From assembly GCF_035515275.1 (NCBI RefSeq), contig NZ_DATJBQ010000176.1:1-23316 (forward strand): a DNA stretch of 23,316 nt, given 5' to 3'. Made by a program: the position numbers and the translations under genes. This document shows positions 1 through 8,143 of the stretch, in pieces. The notes beneath the pieces are model-generated. The model saw nothing but the letters and a program-made list of their open reading frames with translations. It did no database searches and was not told the DNA's origin. Every line of letters starts with the position of its first letter. Position 1 is the first letter of the stretch. Source of the DNA: Pusillimonas sp035515275 (lineage in GTDB: Bacteria > Pseudomonadota > Gammaproteobacteria > Burkholderiales > Burkholderiaceae_B).

Positions 1-24
1 GTTGTTGTTGTTGTTGTTGTTGTT
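1..24. repeat. (GTT)8 trinucleotide repeat at window edge
   Basis: Eight uninterrupted GTT units begin at the first base of the window, so the tract may extend further left. It ends nine bases before the TAA of the methyltransferase gene at 33-35, on that gene's 3' side (AAC repeats on the transcribed strand). No coding function is visible. Tracts this long are unusual in GC-rich betaproteobacterial DNA and can change length by slippage. Confidence 0.85.
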
Positions 25-32
25 GTGTTTGT

Positions 33-1241
33 TTAAAGCCGGTCGCGGCGGTCGCCTTTGGCAAAACCCATAAGGGGAACATCAATGCCTTTGCCAACGG
101 CCATGACCTTGAAGAGTTCACCCATTTCTGCTTCGGAAAGCAGTTTTTGAACCGGGCCGACTGCCTTGGCGTAGCCTGCCGCATCGTGCGGGTCGAGTCC
201 GGTAAGTAGCTCGATCAGGCCGGCGTTCATCAGGAAACGGGCTTGCGACGTGTATCCCAGGACACTAAGGCCGCCTTGCAATGCGGCGTCGGCCATGGCG
301 GTGAAGTCGACGTGAGTGGTGATGTCTTGCAGGCCGGGGTAGAGCAGGGGGTCGGCGTGGGCGTGATGGCGAAAGTGACACATCAAAGTGCCCTCGGCGC
401 GTTGCGGGTGATAGAACTCGCGCTGCGGGAATCCGTAGTCGATAAACAGTGCGACGCCTTGCGTGAGCCAGGCGCCCAGTTGCCGTATCCAGGTCTCGGC
501 CTGCACATTGATTTCGGAATGGTAGCCGGGTAGGGGCGGCATGCGTTCGGCCACCAGGCTTTGCAGCGATGCGTCGGCCGGTCTTTCGGCCATGACAAAA
601 TGGGGCGTCGTGCTGTTGTCGGCAGATTGGGCGCCGCCTTCAAGGCCCACACCCAGTTCCAGTACCTTGCCGTCGTCGCCCCAGCGAAACAGCGTGGCGG
701 GCATGGCGTCTAGCACTTCATTGGCAATAATGCAGCCTTTGAAGTCGGTGGGCAGGGTTTGCAGCCATTGCACGTCGGCCCGTACGCCGGTCAGGCGTTG
801 ACGCTGGCGCTCGCGAAGCTCGCCCGAGACCTCAAGTATTTTGTAGCGCGGGCGAATGTCCAGCGCGTTCAGCGCCGGGATGAGCGCTGCAGCCAGGGCT
901 CCGGTACCGGCGCCCACCTCAAGCACGGTTCGCGAACCGCTTGCGGACAGTATCTGAGCCACCTGGCCTGCCAGGGCCTGGCCGAACAACGGGGTCAGCT
1001 CGGGGGCGGTGGTGAAATCGCCTTCGGGGGTCTTGCCACCAAACTTGGCGCTGCCGGCCACGTAATAGCCCAGGCCGGGTGCGTATAAGGTGTGATGCAT
1101 CCATTCTTCAAATGGCATGAAGCCGTCGTCGGAATTTTTGATGCGATAAGCCAGATACTCTTGCATGGCCCGCAAGTGCGAGGCCGCGTCGGCGTCCAGT
1201 GCGGGAAGCCCTGTGGGGGCGGTGTGTCGTGCCGTAGTCAT
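33..1241 (-). CDS. Class I SAM-dependent methyltransferase, MidA/NDUFAF7 family (COG1565)
   Basis: A 402-residue protein. The SAM-binding motif I is VLEVGAGTGALA at about residues 106-117, and the family-typical NEVLDAMP follows at about 174-181; the N-terminal stretch with MPFEEWMHHTLYAPGLGYY is also typical of this family. The mitochondrial homologue NDUFAF7 methylates an arginine in a complex I subunit; the bacterial role is less clear, so the substrate is not assigned. I chose the ATG at 1241 because it overlaps the TGA of the upstream small membrane protein gene as ATGA (1238-1241), the usual sign of translational coupling. A longer reading frame extends to 1394 but would overlap that gene by more than 150 bases. 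Family assignment is confident; function is family-level only. Confidence 0.88.
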   Translation of the reverse strand: MTTARHTAPTGLPALDADAASHLRAMQEYLAYRIKNSDDGFMPFEEWMHHTLYAPGLGYYVAGSAKFGGKTPEGDFTTAPELTPLFGQALAGQVAQILSASGSRTVLEVGAGTGALAAALIPALNALDIRPRYKILEVSGELRERQRQRLTGVRADVQWLQTLPTDFKGCIIANEVLDAMPATLFRWGDDGKVLELGVGLEGGAQSADNSTTPHFVMAERPADASLQSLVAERMPPLPGYHSEINVQAETWIRQLGAWLTQGVALFIDYGFPQREFYHPQRAEGTLMCHFRHHAHADPLLYPGLQDITTHVDFTAMADAALQGGLSVLGYTSQARFLMNAGLIELLTGLDPHDAAGYAKAVGPVQKLLSEAEMGELFKVMAVGKGIDVPLMGFAKGDRRDRL

Positions 1242-1450
1242 CGGTCGTATGCCTTTTTGCCGTTGGTGCCTTGAGCAGATTCGGGTGACCGCCCCTTGCG
1301 TTTTAGTACGCGCAGCGCATGCACCATGGAAGCGAAGAACGAGGCCAGCAAGGCAACCATCGCTGCAACCAGGAAGTTTCCGAAGATGATCCACAGGGGA
1401 ACCACCAGCAGGGCGGCCAACAACATGGGCCGATTGACGAGTTCTTTCAT
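1238..1450 (-). CDS. Small two-helix inner-membrane protein, unknown function
   Basis: A 70-residue protein. Residues about 8-48 are almost wholly hydrophobic (PMLLAALLVVPLWIIFGNFL, then VAAMVALLASFFASMVHAL), long enough for two transmembrane helices with a short turn. They are followed by a basic stretch, LRVLKRKGR, that should stay cytoplasmic, and a polar tail. I do not recognise a named family. The TGA overlaps the methyltransferase ATG (ATGA), so the two are probably made from one transcript. A possible -10 (TATACT on the minus strand, 1486-1491) lies about 36 bases upstream. No strong Shine-Dalgarno is visible. Confidence 0.65.
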   Translation of the reverse strand: MKELVNRPMLLAALLVVPLWIIFGNFLVAAMVALLASFFASMVHALRVLKRKGRSPESAQGTNGKKAYDR

Positions 1451-1485
1451 GGGGCGGTCAAGGCGTATTCAGCATTTCAACCCTT

Positions 1486-1491
1486 AGTATA
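1486..1491 (-). promoter_or_regulatory. Possible -10 element for the small membrane protein / methyltransferase pair
   Basis: TATACT on the minus strand lies between the rhlE terminator (1546-1592) and the start codon at 1450. It would put a transcription start near 1479. No good -35 hexamer is visible at 16-18 bases spacing, so this is a weak call resting mainly on position. Confidence 0.3.
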
Positions 1492-1545
1492 GAGGGAAGG
1501 ACGAAACGCTTTGTTCCGCTTTGTCCGGGCCGCGCCGTAAAGGTT

Positions 1546-1592
1546 AAAACGCCTGGGGCGCCATCTTTAAAAGATGACGCCCCAGGCGTTTT
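1546..1592 (-). terminator. Strong bidirectional hairpin terminator after rhlE
   Basis: Left arm 1546-1560 (AAAACGCCTGGGGCG) is perfectly complementary to 1578-1592. Inside it, CATCTTT at 1562-1568 pairs with AAAGATG at 1570-1576, leaving one C/A mismatch and a tiny loop. In the minus direction the hairpin is followed by TTTT then AA; in the plus direction by a run of seven T (1589-1595). It sits 93 bases past the rhlE stop and just before the next minus-strand gene, so it most likely ends the rhlE transcript. It could also stop plus-strand readthrough. Confidence 0.85.
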
Positions 1593-1684
1593 TTTGAAAG
1601 CGACTTTGGTGGTCTGTGGCGGTTCAGCCACTGCGACACGACGCTTGGCCGGCGCCGGGCGTTTGCCGGCGACCGGGCCAATGT

Positions 1685-3403
1685 TTAGGCAAAATCGCGT
1701 CGGCTGCCCGCGCTTTTGCTGCGAGCGGCAGGCTTGTCGCCGAAGCTGGGGCGAGCGCTGCGGCCGCTAAACCCCCCGGCTTTTGCAGCCGGCTTGCCAT
1801 GCTTGGCGGCTGGGCGGTCGCCGAACGAAGCGCGTGCGCCGCGCGGCGCATCACCGAAGCCCGGGCGATCGGCGCGAGCGCCGAAGGGCTTGGACGACGA
1901 CTGTTCGCCCTGGCCCTTGTAGCCGCCCCGTTCGTCGCGGGTCTTGTAGCTGCGGTTGTCCCGATCGGCGTAGCCCGTAGGACGGCTGGTCGAGCCGGCA
2001 CGGTCGTCGAAGCGGCGGGCGGGTCGATCGCCGTCGGCGCGGCTGTCGTAGGCAGGCTTGTCGTCGAAGCGAGGCTTGCCCGCACCGCCGGCACGTTCTT
2101 CAAACGGCTTGCCTGCATAGCGGGCCTTGTCGCCAAAGCTGCCGCCGGCCTTGCGACCTTCCCCTGGGCGGCCTTGACCCGGCTTGCCGCCGAAGCCGCC
2201 GCGACCGCCTTCAAAGCGTTTGCCGCCCTTGCCCTTGCGCTCGGTGTAAGTGGGGCGCGCGGTCTTGGTGGGCTCCAGGCCTTCGATCACGTTCGATGGA
2301 ATAGGCTGGCCGATGAAGTGTTCGATACGGCGGATCTTGTGACGTTCGGAGTGCGTGGCCAAGGTAAAGGCCAGGCCGCTGTTGCCTGCGCGTCCGGTAC
2401 GCCCGATACGGTGGGTGTAGTCTTCGGGCTGCATGGGCAGGTCGTAGTTGATGGCATGGCTGATGCCTTGCACGTCGATGCCGCGCGCGGCCACGTCGGT
2501 GGCCACCAGAATTTGCACGCGACGCTTTTGCATCAGGCCCAAAGTGCGGGTGCGCTGGCGCTGGTTCATGTCGCCATGCAGCGATGCTGCCGAGAAGCCC
2601 TGGTCGGTCAGGCGAACGGCCAGATCGTCGGCGCCGCGCTTGGTCGAGGTGAACACAATGGCCTGATCCAGGTTGGTGTCGCGCAGCAGGTGATCAAGCA
2701 GGCGCAGCTTGTGGCCGGCGTCGTCGGCGTACAGCAGGCTTTGCGTAATGTTGTCGTGCTTTTGCTTGTGGCCCGAAACCTCGATGCGCAGGGGCTCGTT
2801 CAGCATGTCGCGGGCAAGACGCGCAATGGTACCGTCCAAAGTGGCCGAGAACAGCAGCGTCTGGCGACTTGCAGGCGTCGCGGCGACAATGGTTTCGATG
2901 TCTTCGATGAAGCCCATGTCAAGCATGCGGTCGGCTTCGTCCAGCACCAGGGTGTGTACGGTCGACAGGTTCACGCGACGTGCCTGAAGGTGGTCGATCA
3001 GGCGTCCGGGGGTGGCAACCAGTACATCAACGCGGCGCGAAAGCGCCTTCAGCTGGGCACCGTAGGGCATGCCGCCGACCACGACTGCAATACGCAGGTC
3101 GGGAATATGGGCGCCATAGGCTTTGGTGGCGTCGGCCACTTGCATGGCCAGTTCGCGCGTGGGGGTCAGTACCAGCACTTGAACGCCGCTGCCTTTGTTG
3201 GCGGGCGTCTTTGCGATGCGGTTAAGCGCGGGCAACATGAAGGCGGCGGTTTTACCGCTGCCGGTTTGTGCCGACACCATCAGGTCCTGGCCGGCCAATG
3301 CTTTTGGAATGGCAGCTTCTTGTACGGGTGTGGGGGTGGTGAAGCCTGTTTTAACAATCGCAGACAACAGTTTGGGTTCGAGACCCAGGGTTTCGAAAGA
3401 CAT
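1685..3403 (-). CDS. rhlE: DEAD-box ATP-dependent RNA helicase RhlE
   Basis: A 572-residue RNA helicase. The motifs are in canonical order: Q motif (GFTTPTPVQ, about 20-28), motif I AQTGSGKT (45-52), PTREL (about 81-85), TPGR (131-134), DEAD (155-158), SAT (186-188), ATDVAARGID (301-310) and HRIGRTGR (331-338). From about residue 385 onward the tail is low-complexity, rich in Gly, Arg, Lys and Phe, typical of RhlE-like RNA-binding tails and disordered. Such enzymes unwind short RNA duplexes in ribosome assembly and RNA turnover. Start ATG at 3403 was chosen because the protein then begins MSFETLGL, as RhlE homologues do, and AAAGGA lies just upstream; a longer frame reaches 3484. Its paralogue-level identity (RhlE versus another DEAD protein) is likely but not certain. 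Confidence 0.93.
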   Translation of the reverse strand: MSFETLGLEPKLLSAIVKTGFTTPTPVQEAAIPKALAGQDLMVSAQTGSGKTAAFMLPALNRIAKTPANKGSGVQVLVLTPTRELAMQVADATKAYGAHIPDLRIAVVVGGMPYGAQLKALSRRVDVLVATPGRLIDHLQARRVNLSTVHTLVLDEADRMLDMGFIEDIETIVAATPASRQTLLFSATLDGTIARLARDMLNEPLRIEVSGHKQKHDNITQSLLYADDAGHKLRLLDHLLRDTNLDQAIVFTSTKRGADDLAVRLTDQGFSAASLHGDMNQRQRTRTLGLMQKRRVQILVATDVAARGIDVQGISHAINYDLPMQPEDYTHRIGRTGRAGNSGLAFTLATHSERHKIRRIEHFIGQPIPSNVIEGLEPTKTARPTYTERKGKGGKRFEGGRGGFGGKPGQGRPGEGRKAGGSFGDKARYAGKPFEERAGGAGKPRFDDKPAYDSRADGDRPARRFDDRAGSTSRPTGYADRDNRSYKTRDERGGYKGQGEQSSSKPFGARADRPGFGDAPRGARASFGDRPAAKHGKPAAKAGGFSGRSARPSFGDKPAARSKSAGSRRDFA

Positions 3404-3652
3404 GCGTATCCTTTGCCGAAATAACGGCATACACGTAGCGGGGGGCAATGAAAGTGAGCCCGGAGCGCTGGTTGATTGGAGCATCGTGCCGACCGAATCA
3501 ACCTAAAGTGCAGCGTTTGTTTGGATACGCAGCGAAAGGCTCGGGGGTCAGGGAGCGATGGCGTTCGACATGGGTGCTGAGGGTTCAGTCAACTGCTAGC
3601 GACAGCAAGGTGCTGTATGAGAATGTCGACGCGTTGAAAATGCAGTGCCCAG

Positions 3653-3681
3653 ATTATATACGCTTTGGGCATTCGGGGTAA
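3653..3681 (-). promoter_or_regulatory. Candidate sigma70 promoter for rhlE
   Basis: On the minus strand a perfect TATAAT (3653-3658) lies 17 bases from TTACCC (3676-3681), which matches three of six bases of the -35 consensus. It sits immediately after the HIT gene stop (3685-3687). A start near 3646 would give a 5' leader of about 240 nt before the rhlE ATG. The rest of 3404-3652 contains no convincing gene. Confidence 0.5.
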
Positions 3682-3684
3682 CCC

Positions 3685-4140
3685 TTATTTGCTTGCGTTG
3701 CAATTTTGCTGCAAAGCGGCCCAATAAGCGGGCAGCAGCTCTGCAATGCGAGCCTTGTGCTGGGTCCATGCCATGGCCTGGGCGTGCGACCGCGCAGGGG
3801 CCGCCGCCCAGATGGCTTCGGGAAAGTGGCTGTCGTTGATCCAGCGCGGCACAACATGCCAGTGCAAATGGGGCACCATGTTGCCAAACTGGGCCAGATT
3901 GACCTTGTCGGGTTCCAGGACCTGGCGCTGGGTTTGCTCGACCTGCCAGACGGCGGCCATGAAGGTGTTACGTTCGGGCACCGAAAGCTGGGTCATTTCG
4001 GAAACGTGCTTGTTCCAGACGACGCGGGTAAAGCCCGGGTGTGCGTCTTCGACGGCAATGATGCGCAGCGTGTCGTTGCGCCAAACGACGCGGCCGCCGT
4101 TTTCGTGGCACAGGGGGCAAGGGGGGCTTTGCTTATCCAT
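3685..4140 (-). CDS. HIT-family nucleotide-binding protein (histidine-triad hydrolase)
   Basis: A 151-residue cytosolic protein. It has the histidine triad HLHWHVV at about residues 91-97, the motif that carries the nucleophilic His of nucleoside phosphoramidate or dinucleoside polyphosphate hydrolases. A CPLC cysteine pair at about residues 8-11 resembles the N-terminal zinc-type pair of some HIT proteins. Exact substrate is not assignable. The ATG at 4140 is two bases past the pap stop, with AAGGGT spaced five bases from it. A TTG two codons upstream (4146) would overlap the pap stop and is less likely. The tight spacing places it at the end of a trpGDC-pap-hit transcript, next to another nucleotide-metabolism enzyme. 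Confidence 0.88.
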   Translation of the reverse strand: MDKQSPPCPLCHENGGRVVWRNDTLRIIAVEDAHPGFTRVVWNKHVSEMTQLSVPERNTFMAAVWQVEQTQRQVLEPDKVNLAQFGNMVPHLHWHVVPRWINDSHFPEAIWAAAPARSHAQAMAWTQHKARIAELLPAYWAALQQNCNASK

Positions 4141-4142
4141 GG

Positions 4143-5624
4143 TCAACCCTTTACGTTCATGGCGTTTTCAAGCGCCGTAACAATATGCTCAAGTACGGTC
4201 ACGCGGGCATGACGCTTGTCGTTGGCCGGCACAACGTGCCAGGGGCATTCGGGCGTGCTGGTGCGTTCGAACATTTCTTCGGCGGCTACTTCGTAGGCGT
4301 CCCATTGCTTTCGGTTCCGCCAGTCTTCGGGGGTGATTTTGAACGACTTGAAGGTTGATGTCTCGCGTTCGCGAAAACGGGCGAGCTGCTCGTCTTTGGT
4401 TACCGCCAGCCAGAACTTGAGCACCACTGCCCCACTGTCGATCAGCTGCGACTCGAATTGGTTGATCTCTTCGTAGGCGCGCTGCCATTCGGCCTGCGAG
4501 ACATATTGTTCGACACGTTCCACCAGTACTCGCCCATACCACGAGCGATCAAAAATAACGATGCGGCCGGGCCGGGGCAGGCGGCGCCAGAAGCGCCACA
4601 AATAAGGGTGGGCGTGCTCTTCGTCGGTGGGTGCCGAAATAGGAACGGCGCGGAACTGGCGTGGGTCAAGCGCATGGGTAATACGCCGTATGGCTCCGCC
4701 CTTGCCCGCGGCGTCAGGGCCTTCAAAAACCAGCACCAGGGGTATTTTTTCGAACGCCTTGTTGCGCGCCAGCCGGGCCAGGCGCCCTTGCCATTGGGGC
4801 AGTTGGGCGTCGTATTTGTCGTCGCTGAGCTTAAGGCTGTAGTCAAGCTTTGCAAGCACAGAGTGCCCGTTTCCGGCGGCGTTGGGCGAGGGCAATACCA
4901 GCGGGCCAATCGGCTCGATTCGCCGCTTGCGCAAGGCGTTGAGCACGGCGCGCCCGGTGCTGATGTCGCGCAGCTGTTCGTCGGCGGCAGGAATAACCAC
5001 CCAAGGCGCGTGCGCTTCGCTGGTAAGCGACAAGGTCAGCTCGGCGGCATCGCGCAGCCTGGAAAATTTTTTATTGACCTTGAGGTCTTCGGGTCTGACC
5101 TGCCAGGCGGTGTCCGGGTCGGCGAGCAGTTTCTGGGTGCGTTTGTTCTGGGCCTCTTGCGAAAGGTGGTACCAAAGCTTCAGCACCTGAACGTTGTTCT
5201 GGGCCAAGGTGGTTTCGAACTGACGTATGGATCTGGACAGCGCCTGTATTTTCTTTTGGTCGGGGTTTTTACTTGCCGCCTCGGCCAGCATATCGGTATA
5301 CCAAGAGCCAAACACAATGCCGGTGCGACCCTTGGCCGGCAGGCGCCGCCAGTAGCGCCACAAGAAGGGCCGGTCTTTATCGCATTGGGCCGGCTCGCCA
5401 AATGCCAGCGTCTGAATATGACGGGCGTCCATCCACTCGTTCAACAACGCGATGGAAGCGCCTTTTCCGACCCCGTCAATGCCGGCAATGACGATCAGCA
5501 ATGCGTGGCGCGACTGCTTCAATTGCGAGTACTGCGCCTTGAGCAGGTCAGTGCGCAATTGCTCTTCAATGGCGGTGGCTTCTTCTTTGGTCAGCCCCGG
5601 GTCGGATTCGGCGAATGTAAACAT
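4143..5624 (-). CDS. pap: Polyphosphate:AMP phosphotransferase (tandem PPK2 domains)
   Basis: A 493-residue protein with two PPK2 domains in tandem, the architecture of class II PPK2 enzymes that use polyphosphate to convert AMP to ADP. The C-terminal domain has an intact P-loop, GPDAAGKG (302-309), and the DRSWYGR catalytic signature (359-365). The N-terminal domain has a P-loop, GIDGVGKG (48-55), but at the second motif reads FGSWYTD, having lost the Asp-Arg, so it is probably structural or weakly active, as is common in this family. It begins 15 bases after trpC and ends 2 bases before the HIT gene, so it is very likely co-transcribed with trpGDC. The link to tryptophan synthesis is not functionally obvious; it may supply ADP when polyphosphate is abundant. 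Confidence 0.9.
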   Translation of the reverse strand: MFTFAESDPGLTKEEATAIEEQLRTDLLKAQYSQLKQSRHALLIVIAGIDGVGKGASIALLNEWMDARHIQTLAFGEPAQCDKDRPFLWRYWRRLPAKGRTGIVFGSWYTDMLAEAASKNPDQKKIQALSRSIRQFETTLAQNNVQVLKLWYHLSQEAQNKRTQKLLADPDTAWQVRPEDLKVNKKFSRLRDAAELTLSLTSEAHAPWVVIPAADEQLRDISTGRAVLNALRKRRIEPIGPLVLPSPNAAGNGHSVLAKLDYSLKLSDDKYDAQLPQWQGRLARLARNKAFEKIPLVLVFEGPDAAGKGGAIRRITHALDPRQFRAVPISAPTDEEHAHPYLWRFWRRLPRPGRIVIFDRSWYGRVLVERVEQYVSQAEWQRAYEEINQFESQLIDSGAVVLKFWLAVTKDEQLARFRERETSTFKSFKITPEDWRNRKQWDAYEVAAEEMFERTSTPECPWHVVPANDKRHARVTVLEHIVTALENAMNVKG

Positions 5625-5638
5625 GGCGGGCTTCAGGC

Positions 5639-6427
5639 TTAAAAGAAGAGCTCTTGCAATGCCTGGCCGGGCTCTTGGGCCCGCATGAAGCGCTCGCCGA
5701 CCAAAAAGGCTTGTACGCCATGCGAGCGCATCAGGTCGACGTCTTCGCGCGTCAGTATGGCGCTTTCGGTGACCACGCGTTTACCCTCAGGAATAAGCGG
5801 CAGCATGTCGATGGTGTTCTGCAGCGAGATTTCGAAGGTGCGCAGGTTGCGGTTGTTGATACCCAGCAGCGGGGTCTTCAGTTGCAGCGCAATATCGAGC
5901 TCGTCGCGGTCGTGAACCTCGACCAGTACGTCCATGTCCAGCTCCATCGCCAGGCTTTCAAGCTCTTTGAGCTGGTTCAGGCCCAGCGCCGCCACGATCA
6001 GCAGCACGCAGTCGGCGCCCAGTGCGCGGGCGTGAGCGATTTGATAAGGGTCGATCATGAAGTCTTTACGCAGTACCGGCAGCGAGCAGGCCGCGCGCGC
6101 CTGGCGCAGGTAGTCGTACGAGCCCTGAAAAAACTGGACATCGGTAAGGACCGACAAGCAGGCCGCCCCGTGGGCTGCGTACGACGACGCGATTTCGGCC
6201 GGGTTGAAGTTTTCGCGGATCACACCTTTTGAGGGCGAGGCTTTTTTTATCTCGGCAATAACGCCCGGTTTGCCCTGGGCAATTTTTTCTTCTATGGCAC
6301 GGATGAAGCCCCGCACATCTTTGCGGCTCTTGGCTTCACGCAGTACGTCAGCTTCGCTGCGCATCTGGCGTGCCGAGGTGACCTCGGTTTTTTTTGTAGC
6401 GAGGATTTTTTCCAGTATGTCGTTCAT
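5639..6427 (-). CDS. trpC: Indole-3-glycerol-phosphate synthase
   Basis: A 262-residue TIM-barrel enzyme converting 1-(o-carboxyphenylamino)-1-deoxyribulose 5-phosphate to indole-3-glycerol phosphate, the fourth step from chorismate to tryptophan. Visible family motifs are EIKKASPSKG (59-68, with the catalytic Glu and Lys), RKDFMID (120-126), the INNRNL strand (190-195) and the ES pair (221-222). The length is typical for a monofunctional TrpC without a fused TrpF. It follows trpD after 56 bases and precedes pap by 15 bases. Confidence 0.96.
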   Translation of the reverse strand: MNDILEKILATKKTEVTSARQMRSEADVLREAKSRKDVRGFIRAIEEKIAQGKPGVIAEIKKASPSKGVIRENFNPAEIASSYAAHGAACLSVLTDVQFFQGSYDYLRQARAACSLPVLRKDFMIDPYQIAHARALGADCVLLIVAALGLNQLKELESLAMELDMDVLVEVHDRDELDIALQLKTPLLGINNRNLRTFEISLQNTIDMLPLIPEGKRVVTESAILTREDVDLMRSHGVQAFLVGERFMRAQEPGQALQELFF

Positions 6428-6483
6428 CGGTTTCTCCGTGTGTTCCCACGGCCGGGCGGAAGGCTCCGGCTGGGTGAGGCACC

Positions 6484-7515
6484 TTAAGATTTGAATTGAT
6501 TGGTGTAGGCTGCGAATTGTTCGAGTTTGGAGCGAGCCGCGCCGCTGGCCATGGCTTCAAACGCCATATTCAGGCCTTCGCGAATAGAGCCGGCCTTGTT
6601 GCCGGCGTAGATGGCCAAACCGGCATTCAGGCCTACGATATCACGAGCCGCGCCCGGAACGTTATCGAGTGCTTCTTTTATCAGGGCGGCCGATTCCTCG
6701 CGGTTTTCGACCTTCAGTGCACGGTTCGAGGCCATCGACATGCCGAAGTCCTCGGGGTGGATCTCGTACTCGCTGACTGTGTTGTCTTTCAGCTCGCCCA
6801 CAATGGTGGGTGCGCCCAGTGAGGCCTCGTCCATGCCGTCTTTGCCGTGCACGATCAGCACGTGCTTGGAACCCAGGCGTTGCAGCACCCGTACCTGGAT
6901 GCCGACCAGATCAGAGTGGAACACGCCCATCAACTGGTTCGAGGCATTGGCCGGGTTGGTCAGCGGGCCCAAAATATTGAAGATGGTCTTGACGCCCAGC
7001 TCTTTGCGCAGCGACGCCACGTTTTTCATGGCGCCGTGGTGGGCGGGTGCGAACATGAAGCCGATACCGGTCTGCTCGATGCATTCGTTGATCTGCTCGG
7101 GCGAAAGATCAATGTTGATGCCCAGCGCCTCGACCACGTCGGCGCTGCCCGACGACGACGAGGCGCTGCGACCGCCGTGCTTGGCAATTTTGACGCCGGC
7201 CGCTGCGGCCACGAACATGGCGGCGGTGGAAATATTGAAGGTCTTGGTGCCGTCGCCACCGGTGCCGCACATATCCAGCAGCTCGTCGGGGTTGGGGGTA
7301 TTGACCTGCAGGGCGAACTCGCGCATTACCTGAGCTGCCGCGGTAATTTCGCCGATGGTTTCTTTTTTGACGCGCAGCCCCATGATCAGCGCGGCGGCAA
7401 TTTGCGGCGACATTTCGCCGCGCATCAGCAGGCGCATCAGGTGCAGCATTTCTTCGTGGAAGATCTCTCGGTGTTCTATGCAGCGCGCCAGGGCGTCGGA
7501 GGGGGTAATGGGCAT
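6484..7515 (-). CDS. trpD: Anthranilate phosphoribosyltransferase
   Basis: A 343-residue enzyme that joins anthranilate to phosphoribosyl pyrophosphate. The PRPP-binding CGTGGDGTKT (83-92) and the anthranilate/PRPP loop HGGRSASSSSGSAD (113-126) are both intact. The N-terminal helical domain (about 1-75) and full length are normal for a stand-alone TrpD not fused to TrpG. The ATG at 7515 directly precedes the conserved start of the fold. It sits 61 bases after trpG on the same strand, as expected for an operon. Confidence 0.96.
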   Translation of the reverse strand: MPITPSDALARCIEHREIFHEEMLHLMRLLMRGEMSPQIAAALIMGLRVKKETIGEITAAAQVMREFALQVNTPNPDELLDMCGTGGDGTKTFNISTAAMFVAAAAGVKIAKHGGRSASSSSGSADVVEALGINIDLSPEQINECIEQTGIGFMFAPAHHGAMKNVASLRKELGVKTIFNILGPLTNPANASNQLMGVFHSDLVGIQVRVLQRLGSKHVLIVHGKDGMDEASLGAPTIVGELKDNTVSEYEIHPEDFGMSMASNRALKVENREESAALIKEALDNVPGAARDIVGLNAGLAIYAGNKAGSIREGLNMAFEAMASGAARSKLEQFAAYTNQFKS

Positions 7516-7576
7516 GGTGGTTCCTTTAAGTTTGAATCGTTATTCAGTTTGTTCGGTTTTGGCAATGGGGCGCATT

Positions 7577-8143
7577 TCAGATTGACAGAAAGTTGCGCAG
7601 CAGGGCGTGGCCGTGTTCGCTTAATACAGATTCGGGGTGAAACTGCACCCCGTGCACCGGCAAGTGCGTGTGGCGAACGCCCATGATTTCGCCGTCGTCG
7701 CTTTCGGCGGTGATTTCCAGGCAGTCGGGCAGCGACTCGCGCTCAATGGCCAGTGAGTGATACCGCGTAATGGTGTAGGGCGAGGGCAGGCCCTTGAATA
7801 CGTCTTGGCCGTTGTGGGTAATGGGCGAGGTCTTGCCGTGCATTTGCTTGCCGGCGCGCACCACGCGGCCACCAAAAGCTGCACCGATGGCCTGGTGCCC
7901 CAGGCATACGCCCAGAATCGGTGTTTTGCCGGCAAAAGCCTGGATCAAGTCAATGGAAATACCCGCTTCGGCCGGCGAGCAGGGGCCGGGCGAGACGCAG
8001 ATGCGGTCGGGTTGCAGTTGGGTAATGGCTTCGATGCTGGTCTGGTCGTTGCGCAGCACGGTCACGTCGGCGCCCAGTTCGCCGAAGTATTGAACGAGGT
8101 TGTAAGTGAACGAGTCGTAGTTATCGAGCATCAGCAATTTCAT
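7577..8143 (-). CDS. trpG: Anthranilate synthase component II (glutamine amidotransferase)
   Basis: A 188-residue class I glutamine amidotransferase that supplies ammonia to TrpE for anthranilate synthesis. The nucleophile Cys80 is in GVCLGHQ, and the triad is completed by His169 and Glu171 in HPES; the oxyanion-region SPGPCSP is at about 51-57. Related proteins (PabA) share these motifs and many bacteria use one amphibolic protein for both folate and tryptophan; the position before trpD and trpC favours TrpG. ATG at 8143 gives the canonical MKLLMLDNYDSF start with AAGG upstream. A longer frame to 8248 lacks family support. No trpE is found upstream, which is unusual for this order. Confidence 0.95.
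   Translation of the reverse strand: MKLLMLDNYDSFTYNLVQYFGELGADVTVLRNDQTSIEAITQLQPDRICVSPGPCSPAEAGISIDLIQAFAGKTPILGVCLGHQAIGAAFGGRVVRAGKQMHGKTSPITHNGQDVFKGLPSPYTITRYHSLAIERESLPDCLEITAESDDGEIMGVRHTHLPVHGVQFHPESVLSEHGHALLRNFLSI

Noticed and set aside
1616..3424. Long plus-strand open frame of about 600 codons opposite rhlE
   Set aside because: It is antisense to a clear DEAD-box helicase, its translation is low-complexity and resembles no family, and it arises from the GC-rich repetitive tail-coding region.
4141..4146. TTG start two codons upstream of the HIT gene ATG
   Set aside because: It would overlap the pap stop, and the ATG at 4140 has a well-spaced AAGGGT.
4458..5642. Plus-strand open frame of nearly 400 codons opposite pap
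   Set aside because: It mirrors a well-supported two-domain PPK2 gene and has no recognisable motif or ribosome-binding site.
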